Shown here one piece after another: positions 60,001 through 64,000 of a DNA stretch of 64,000 nucleotides. Source of the DNA: Strongylocentrotus droebachiensis. Its lineage: Eukaryota; Echinodermata; Echinoidea; Camarodonta; Strongylocentrotidae. The notes below the pieces were generated by a model. The model was given only the letters and a program-made list of their open reading frames with translations, searched no databases and was not told where the DNA came from. Position 1 is the first letter of the stretch; every line of letters begins with the position of its first letter. Made by a program: the position numbers and the translations under genes. Where the stretch lies: positions 62,001 through 126,000 of the forward strand of contig JAVYIG010001608.1 of assembly GCA_035222895.1 (NCBI GenBank), read 5' to 3'.

Positions 60001-61358
60001 TTTAACTTGACTCTTCATCTAAGAGCAGAGTGCCATCACAAAATCAATTTTTAAAATAATACTGTTTTGATTTACTGCCGCTGATTCCTTAATGGAGTGG
60101 TATGAGAGGGGCCTTCTTGTAATAACTTCATTTAATCAACTCAGTAGACAAGTTCACAGCTATCAAACGTCATAAATGACCCAAATATCCAGAGATCCTT
60201 CCAATATGGAAATGTTTCAATCATTGCATATTACATTAACCAGACACTATAAAGTAATTCAGGTGCTTCATGGATTACTTTTGTTTTCACCTTAAAACAG
60301 AATGCAATGTATATCATCCTTTGTTTCATGGAATGCAGCTTTGGAGTAAATATTGGCAATGATTACATATTTTCCATGACCACTTATCCATCATTTTTCT
60401 CAAATGATTTTTCTTGAATCTGGTACAAGTAATGCTCGTCCGCCCATGCAAAAAAAAGTGTCATTCTAGATCTGGGCTTGTATCACAGATTATTTCATCA
60501 CACGTTCATAGCCCCATAATTCCTTATGACTTACTGCTGCTGATGTGTCCATAGGGGAGGGGTAAGAGGGGTGCCTTGATGGGGTGGGGTGTACTCCTCA
60601 GGATGGGGTTCAGTTGGTAGATCCTCTCTAAGGCCTTCAAATCACCAGCTTGACCTACTTCCTGCATGACACAATAGAAAAGGTGGAGAAGTTTAGTTTA
60701 GTTACTCAATCAGGGAAGCATAGGTTGTGGGTTCAAGCCCCGGCACAGCAATAATGTCCAAAAGGAAGAAGCAAAATTGCTCACCATTAAACACATTTCT
60801 TTTTTTTCTCTGCTCCAGCACCATCTTCAAAGATGGAGGTATAACAAGATATGAGAATTAAAGAAGTCTGATCCATGAGCATGCAAGTCTAACACCAATT
60901 AACAACAGTTGGGTACCAATCTAGTACCAATAGGTGCCTGGTAGAAAGAGATTCCCTGGATGCTCGAGTGCCTTCTCAGCTAAACCCAGGGTAAAAATAA
61001 GATTGCAGGGCCCTCAGGAATAACATTATTAATACCGATGAAACTACCCTTGGTAAACAAGACATAGTATTATCACTATTATTATTATTTTATAATCTTT
61101 TGCCTCATTTCCTACAATGTATGCAAATTGATTATCATTTTATAATCTTTAAGCCGTTTCCTCTGCTTCCTGTATAAAGTCAATGGAATGATGCCCATAC
61201 CCTGATTTCTTTGATGAGGGTCTGGAAAGGTGTTTCAAGCGGTGGTTTAGTATCGATCACATCCTGGATTGCATTGGTCCACCTCCATGCTTCCTCGTTG
61301 GATGCGGTGTACAGGTTGAGGGATGTCCGTCGACTGTGTAGGGTGATCTTCCAGCAAC
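48022..61358 (-). CDS. MYO10: Unconventional myosin-X, C-terminal part (PH end, MyTH4, FERM), 15 exons, 5'-partial
   Basis: Fifteen minus-strand exons join without a phase conflict into 592 codons plus stop: 61358-61201, 60661-60535, 59920-59817, 59453-59260, 58563-58443, 58096-58010, 57636-57500, 57005-56882, 56315-56203, 55632-55515, 54625-54574, 50911-50829, 49968-49772, 48743-48656, 48099-48022. All have AG acceptors and GT donors. Counting the first complete codon as residue 1, residues 1-40 end a PH domain (the conserved Trp is in EEAWRWTNAIQDVIDTK), about 75-232 form MyTH4 (DKGYSTLQDEAVKIF, HDLKPLRDEVYCQ), and about 238-585 form FERM (CHGEGSCQITINS, FKLFCFLDTKNV, ILSFGAP). PH directly followed by MyTH4-FERM is the myosin-X tail order; PLEKHH proteins share it but match less well. 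Myosin X moves to filopodial tips; PH binds phosphoinositides, MyTH4 microtubules, and FERM integrin beta tails. Motor, IQ and coiled-coil exons lie beyond the right edge. Confidence 0.93.
48656..48743 (-). CDS. MYO10: MYO10 exon: FERM F3
   Basis: The exon encodes ILSFGAPILNEYKIVVEGR and ELTFETTQ, matching ILSFGAPLANTYKIVVDERELLFETSE. In the known structure this part of F3 forms the groove for integrin/DCC tails. Acceptor TTTCACAG, donor GTACAT. Confidence 0.95.
49549..49735. mobile_element. 187-bp MITE with TTAA target duplication
   Basis: Perfect 15-bp inverted ends AGCCCCACTGCACTA (49549-49563 and complement 49721-49735) are flanked on both sides by TTAA (49545-49548, 49736-49739). That is the insertion signature of piggyBac- or Kolobok-type transposases. 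It is non-coding and lies 33 bases beyond the splice donor side of a MYO10 exon. A diverged second copy is at 52779-52955. Confidence 0.8.
49772..49968 (-). CDS. MYO10: MYO10 exon: FERM F3 (PTB-like) start
   Basis: The exon encodes HLSPEQAQEAFMNIIRQWQY, then GARLFEVECRDTRYPSGLWL and AVGVDMVAIHK, the first strands of the PTB-like F3 lobe (vertebrate STLFDVECKE...ELWLGVSADAVSVYK). Acceptor CATTCAG, donor GTGAGT; two bases left over. Confidence 0.94.
50656..50740. repeat. Compound (TA)n-(T)n-(G)n microsatellite
   Basis: About ten TA repeats run into over thirty T and then over thirty G; a second G-run follows at 50775-50796. It lies in the MYO10 intron before the exon at 49772-49968. The G-run is prone to G-quadruplex formation. 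Confidence 0.85.
50829..50911 (-). CDS. MYO10: MYO10 exon: FERM F2 end
   Basis: The exon encodes DESILDSVYADDISATTSAV followed by IEKWKTLK, equivalent to the SARASIIDKWRKFQ helix. Acceptor GCATCAG, donor GTACAA. Confidence 0.9.
51051..51229. repeat. Long hairpin-forming inverted repeat in a MYO10 intron
   Basis: Arms 51051-51130 and 51150-51229 are about 80 bp and well matched, with a 19-bp loop. The inner stem reads TTGGGGTAGC / GCTACCCCAA and the outer stem GTAACAAGTCA / TGACTTGTTA. It is most likely a foldback MITE; when transcribed with MYO10 it would form a pre-miRNA-sized hairpin. Confidence 0.7.
52321..53110. repeat. Three imperfect ~280-bp direct repeats in a MYO10 intron
   Basis: Units share GATGAAATGAGGGAT, AAACTTTCATGC-AGTTAAT, and CTACATGTAGAGG-(A/C)GTGGA. 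Copies begin near 52340, 52590 and 53000; the last two are separated by the MITE at 52779-52955. Confidence 0.6.
52779..52955. mobile_element. Second, diverged copy of the TTAA MITE
   Basis: It follows the 49549-49735 element in the same orientation for about 170 bp, sharing TATAGCTACTTG, CCCCATGATCCTCTT, TTATGTTAATTGAGAGCTGA and TAATCCC-CCTGGCCAAACTA. Its right terminus has decayed. It interrupts the third unit of a ~280-bp direct repeat. Confidence 0.7.
53655..54112. repeat. (ATC)n trinucleotide microsatellite with CCA interruptions
   Basis: About 460 bp of ATC/CAT repeats lie in the intron between the 52-nt and 83-nt MYO10 exons. All three frames and the reverse strand stay open only because of the repeat (poly-Ser, poly-Ile, poly-Met), so these are not genes. 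Confidence 0.95.
54574..54625 (-). CDS. MYO10: MYO10 52-nt micro-exon
   Basis: The exon encodes GTLRGLGEKTLKRLQKS, aligning with EGTLRRSF...VRQK of the vertebrate protein. A T-rich tract before TTTTCAG and donor GTATAT define it. It is only 52 nt long and is followed by a 3.6-kb intron. Confidence 0.85.
55515..55632 (-). CDS. MYO10: MYO10 exon: FERM F2 loop
   Basis: The exon encodes RDLSMVYPVERFKNANKKEE and ends SRSRKEGVIS. It corresponds to the variable, charged F2 insert of myosin X (PLEEVYSLQRLK...). Less conserved, but phases and splice sites (TTTCAG / GTAGGA) fit. Confidence 0.85.
56203..56315 (-). CDS. MYO10: MYO10 exon: FERM F2 helices
   Basis: The exon encodes SVEDVLRNLFPASHDKLVHL followed by AALRMESLKGDYLEGDW, matching LAALRLQYLQGDY of F2. 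Acceptor CATTACAG, donor GTAAGT. Confidence 0.92.
56882..57005 (-). CDS. MYO10: MYO10 exon: FERM F2 start, with two possible acceptors
   Basis: The exon encodes PWQLFFKLFCFLDTKNV and IEYMFMYEQ, typical of the F1-F2 boundary. Two acceptors 12 bases apart (TTTGTATAG at 57007-57006 and CTTGCCAG at 56995-56994) keep the same frame. The upstream one adds YLAR, which aligns better with the vertebrate protein (LA after FEK) and was chosen. Donor GTGAGA. Confidence 0.9.
57500..57636 (-). CDS. MYO10: MYO10 exon: FERM F1 lobe
   Basis: The exon encodes VVHTLIKGMGLEKCHNRFAL, then the segment ending EKAIDDRTVIADVLTKFER, matching myosin X NMFALFEYNG...KAIESRTVVADVLAKFEK. Acceptor GTTCAG, donor GTACAT; it leaves two bases. 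Confidence 0.94.
58010..58096 (-). CDS. MYO10: MYO10 exon: FERM F1 lobe start
   Basis: The exon has 29 whole codons, including ATVHCHGEGSCQITINSSTT, the first strands of the ubiquitin-like F1 lobe. Acceptor TTTAAAG, donor GTGAGA. The intron just downstream has an AATAAA-containing, LINE-tail-like stretch within about 30 bases of the donor. Confidence 0.93.
58443..58563 (-). CDS. MYO10: MYO10 exon: MyTH4-FERM junction
   Basis: The exon encodes QMDMYPDTQMSKYGAFALDA and TRTREFPPSRQEIIAIL, matching the K-x-REFVPSR-x-EI sequence that ends the MyTH4 domain. Acceptor TCTCCAG, donor GTACGT. Confidence 0.93.
58725..59105. repeat. Degenerate tandem repeat, units ~65-120 bp, MYO10 intron
   Basis: Repeated words are ATCCCACTGCTGCCACCGTG, GTCAGTAATGAAAGAGTCACC and TTCTATGACATGGGTTT. 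The units are variable and not protein-coding. Confidence 0.65.
59260..59453 (-). CDS. MYO10: MYO10 exon: MyTH4 core
   Basis: The exon encodes TILQTAHDLKPLRDEVYCQ, the most conserved MyTH4 block, then NLRNWQLIACMAATFLPSR (the W-L-x-C...TFLPSR helix) and RYVRFHIKR. Acceptor TTTACAG, donor GTGGGC, two bases left over. Confidence 0.95.
59817..59920 (-). CDS. MYO10: MYO10 exon: MyTH4 helices
   Basis: The exon encodes SPDKGYSTLQDEAVKIF and ends DPLPLIQ, closely matching the DKGYTTLQDEAIKIF...DPIPIIQ segment known in myosin X. Acceptor CTCAG, donor GTCAGT. Confidence 0.93.
60535..60661 (-). CDS. MYO10: MYO10 exon: MyTH4 start
   Basis: The exon reads EVGQAGDLKALERIY, then NPILRSTPHPIKAPLLPLPY, the hallmark NPILR...PLLPLPYG stretch of myosin-X MyTH4. 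Acceptor ATGCAG, donor GTAAGT. It leaves one base for the next exon. Confidence 0.92.
60695..61035 (+). repeat. SINE-like interspersed fragment
   Basis: GGTTCAAGCCC at 60730-60740 fits a Pol III B box but has no tRNA fold around it. It is followed by GGTACCAAT...GTGCCTGGTAGA and CTCAGCTAAACCCAGGG, which look like a degenerate interspersed repeat. Weak call. Confidence 0.3.
61201..61358 (-). CDS. MYO10: MYO10 exon: end of PH domain and linker to MyTH4
   Basis: It starts after the acceptor CCTGGCCAG with two bases of a split codon, then CWKITLHSRRTSLNLYTAS and the PH C-terminal helix around EEAWRWTNAIQDV, and ends in LIKEIR before donor GTATGG. The preceding exon, with the rest of this PH domain, was not found between 61370 and 64000. 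Confidence 0.9.
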
Positions 61359-62679
61359 CTGGCCAGGGAATAGAGAAAATGTTGAGGTTTAATAGAGGAC
61401 TGTTTGTATGATTGGGATTTCCTAAATGCAAAGTTATCCCTTTCCTAGCCTTCACATTTTCAGAAAATTATCATAAATTATCAAGAGCATAATTTTGAAA
61501 AATTGGGAATGAAATATCTTGCAAGGATACTATTAACTTATCAAAGACGGTAATCTTTTTTGTTCCTGGCAGAAGAACTAAGACCCCCTCACCATTAACT
61601 TGAAGATCAATACTTGTTCTTGGGTGGGATTTGCTGCCCTTTGCATGGAAGGATTATAATCTGTAGTAGATCTTTTGTAGCCTAAGTGTCAAATCATTTC
61701 CTTCTGAAAATATTTTTTTAATGCAATTTGCCACATTGTACATTTTGTACATGACTATCAGCATTTGTATTTACTAGAATAAAATCTCTTGTTCAAAATT
61801 TAAATAACTTTGGCTTCCAAATTGAGGTAAGTTTCTGGTAATATAATCAAATACTAATCAACATTCCCCTTTTCAAAATTGCAGACAGACAGGTATATCA
61901 TAATTTTTAAGTCTTTTTACTTTAAGGTACCCATACAAATATATTAAACCTATGATTTATTCTCTTTTAAGTGTACATAATCATGCAAAGAGACACAAGT
62001 AGAACTGTACAACCTATGCTACGGTGACAATTGCTCTGCCAATTTTTTTTAGCACTTATCAAATTCCCGGCACACTCTGCCTTCAACTAAAGACCCAACA
62101 CCATCCAACCCAAGGCAAACTAAGTATCTTTCATGAAATAAAGTCTACAGCAAATGTCATATCACTTTACCGTTCATGCATTGAGGGAGGGTGGATGGGA
62201 TCAGGTAGGACAAGCAGGAAGGAGAGACAAAGGAAGTTTGCACAGAAGACACAAAGAAATTTAATGGAGAGAGCAGACAGAAATAGAAGATATTGTAAGT
62301 CTCACAAGGAGAAAGAGTAGAGAAGAAATAGGTAGAGAAAAAGAAGAATATAGAGGGAGGTATTGATTGTGTACTGTAAAAGTGTAAAGTTTTTTCAAAA
62401 CAGGTTGCAAAACTATTGGGATTTGGGAGTAATACATGTAGGGGAATATAGCATTATGAGTACTTTACATCATAAGGGTGCATGTGGAATAAAACAATAG
62501 AGCACCCGCCAAAAAGGGGTACAAATGCTGATTGTGTCAATTTAGATTATTCATGCACAAACAATTAGGGGGCAAGGGGAGAACATCAGTTGAAGTCTAC
62601 AGCACAGTGAATTGTAAATGAAACACATCATTTCCCTCCTAAATTGTAAATTTCTATTCCACATACCGGTATCTAAAGA

Positions 62680-62801
62680 CAATGTACAAAATGTCTTCTA
62701 TATGCTTGCTTTAGTTGTTTGACTGGTTTGATGTACAAAATGTCTTTTATATGCTTGCTTCATGATCAATTGGATAGGCAGTTGTTTGACTGGTTTGATG
62801 T
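62680..62801. repeat. ~75-bp tandem duplication
   Basis: ATGTACAAAATGTCTTCTAT with TATGCTTGCTT, and TTGTTTGACTGGTTTGATGT, each occur twice in order. Presumed MYO10 intron. Confidence 0.6.
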
Positions 62802-63317
62802 AAATTGCCTTTACAGCTGATTGTGCCTTTTCTCCAACTCTTATTGCCCTGACTGTAATTTCAATTTGAGTATTAAACTTTTGATTACTGAATTCTCATA
62901 TTCCCGATTGGTCTAATAGAGGACCCACCCAGTTTCTGTAGGCAATGGGTTAACATGATCATTAAAGTTTTAGAATTCACAATTTTAAATTTTCACATCT
63001 ATGTGTAGTTGCATTGCAAATCTTGAATACAAAATCTAGTTGCAGTCAGGATGCAAAGGGCATAGCAGACTTTCATGGATACTTTTTAACCCGTTACCTA
63101 TGGAAAATGGATGGTATTAAACCTATAACCTATAGGAACAGTATAACTCAGTAGTCAAGGGGGGAACTGATAGGATACAGGACCAGGGTGATCGGGGGCT
63201 GCAGATGATAAACCACTGGAGGAGGGGTACAAGCATGAGAACCATTGGGAGGATAGGGTGGTGGTGGTGTTAGTGGTTTGGTGGTGGTGATGGTGGTGGG
63301 GGATGGGGTGATGGAGA

Positions 63318-63612
63318 TGGTGGGAAGGGGAGGGATAAACAGCATTCACATGCCAGGAGGGCACACCAAAGTACTGAACTATCCTTCAATTCATATCACT
63401 TAACAATTCAATCTTCACACATTTCTTACTAGTCAATTTGCCTGTGAAATTTCCATGGAGATGGTGGGGAGTGGGGGGGGGGGGGAGGAGGGTTGAATAG
63501 CAATCACATGCCAGGAGGGCACAACAAAGTAACTATCCTTGCATTCATACCACTTAAAAATCCAAACTCCACACATTTCTTACCAGTCAATTTGCCTGTT
63601 ATATTTCCATGT
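63318..63612. repeat. Two ~150-bp direct repeats
   Basis: CACATGCCAGGAGGGCACA, ATTCATA-CACTTAA, CACACATTTCTTAC-AGTCA and TTTGCCTGT recur in the same order at 63345-63455 and 63505-63612. The region is presumed MYO10 intron. It is preceded by GGTGGTGAT-rich microsatellite DNA (63258-63310). Confidence 0.7.
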
Positions 63613-64000
63613 CAAATTCATATTTTGTTTGTTTTTATATGGGAGGATGTAAAAAGAAGGAGTGCAATAAATGATGTTAGTGAAATACATAACAGTGAAC
63701 TCAATTTTTCAAACAAAAATAAAACATACACGTAAAGTAAAGATACACCTGCATAATTATATTGTACATGTAGGTACACTGTGCTCTTTTAGATTCAATT
63801 TACAATCGAATAAGAATTAAGTATAACAAAAATAATCAGTCAAATCTTGGGGGCAGCGTACAATTTAGTTACCAAGAAAATGCAGTATAAATGAACATTG
63901 CTTTCAAAAGTAGAAACTTTTGTATTAATTAGGGCATGTTCTTTAAGTGCACCTAGAAATCCAGATATGTATAGCAGAATGTTTTGTTGTAAAAATATAA

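Larger units (their letters stand above)
61370..64000. other. Presumed upstream MYO10 intron, no exon recognised
   Basis: The exon that should precede 61358 (rest of the PH domain, ending one base into a codon) was not found here. Apart from the two direct-repeat blocks, the sequence is AT-rich with nothing I can name. Confidence 0.5.

Noticed and set aside
60730..60740. tRNA-like B box
   Set aside because: No A box at proper spacing and no cloverleaf; at most a SINE remnant.

Overview
This is animal nuclear DNA, most likely from a marine invertebrate deuterostome and probably an echinoderm. That placement is inferred from three things: split genes with GT-AG introns, metazoan-specific protein families (myosin X with a MyTH4-FERM tail, a Bcl-2 family protein, an RPP25-like Alba protein), and a background full of ACATGTACATGTA-type words and poly(G)/poly(C) mini-transposons. 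There are no operons and no recognisable RNA genes. Three protein-coding genes can be supported, all on the minus strand; everything else is transposable elements, satellites and AT-rich single-copy-looking DNA.

Layout. (1) 1-1402: AT-rich flank ending in a 17-bp minisatellite. (2) 1531-19235: one 17.7-kb insertion bounded by 25-bp perfect inverted repeats and a GTAC duplication. It sits inside the minisatellite, which resumes in register at 19236. It has no recognisable transposase and is built of subterminal repeats, a satellite with ~775-bp higher-order periodicity (3655-6015), a nested 8.3-kb foldback element with ~1.1-kb arms around a ~886-bp tandem array (9303-17572), and a 46-bp satellite (18085-18916). 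(3) 19263-23990: a Bcl-2-family gene, of which only the BH4-to-BH2 coding exon (22742-23191) was recognised; a foldback MITE lies just past its splice donor. (4) 23990-28680: a broken LINE, shuffled 94-bp repeat/poly(G) elements and pyrimidine-rich DNA. (5) 28680-35210: a complete RPP25-like gene in six exons. Its start codon is split by intron 1, and several MITEs sit in its introns and next to its first exon. (6) 35261-43000: MITEs, a ~1.3-1.5-kb near-identical inverted repeat carrying a degenerate AAGTGCCCC array, and a second block of 94-bp repeats. (7) 43150-48021: AT-rich DNA that should include the 3' UTR of the next gene. (8) 48022-61358: the last 15 coding exons of a myosin-X gene (end of a PH domain, MyTH4, FERM, stop); its 5' part lies beyond the right edge.

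The genes are not functionally linked: one is a filopodial motor, one an RNase P/MRP subunit, one an apoptosis regulator. Exon calls rest on conserved protein motifs plus consensus splice sites whose phases all agree. Transposon families are inferred from termini and target-site duplications because no transposase was seen. The most unusual content is the 17.7-kb non-coding insertion with its nested foldback and satellites, the minimal 36-bp palindrome insertion with an 8-bp duplication beside the RPP25-like first exon, and the AAGTGCCCC inverted repeat.
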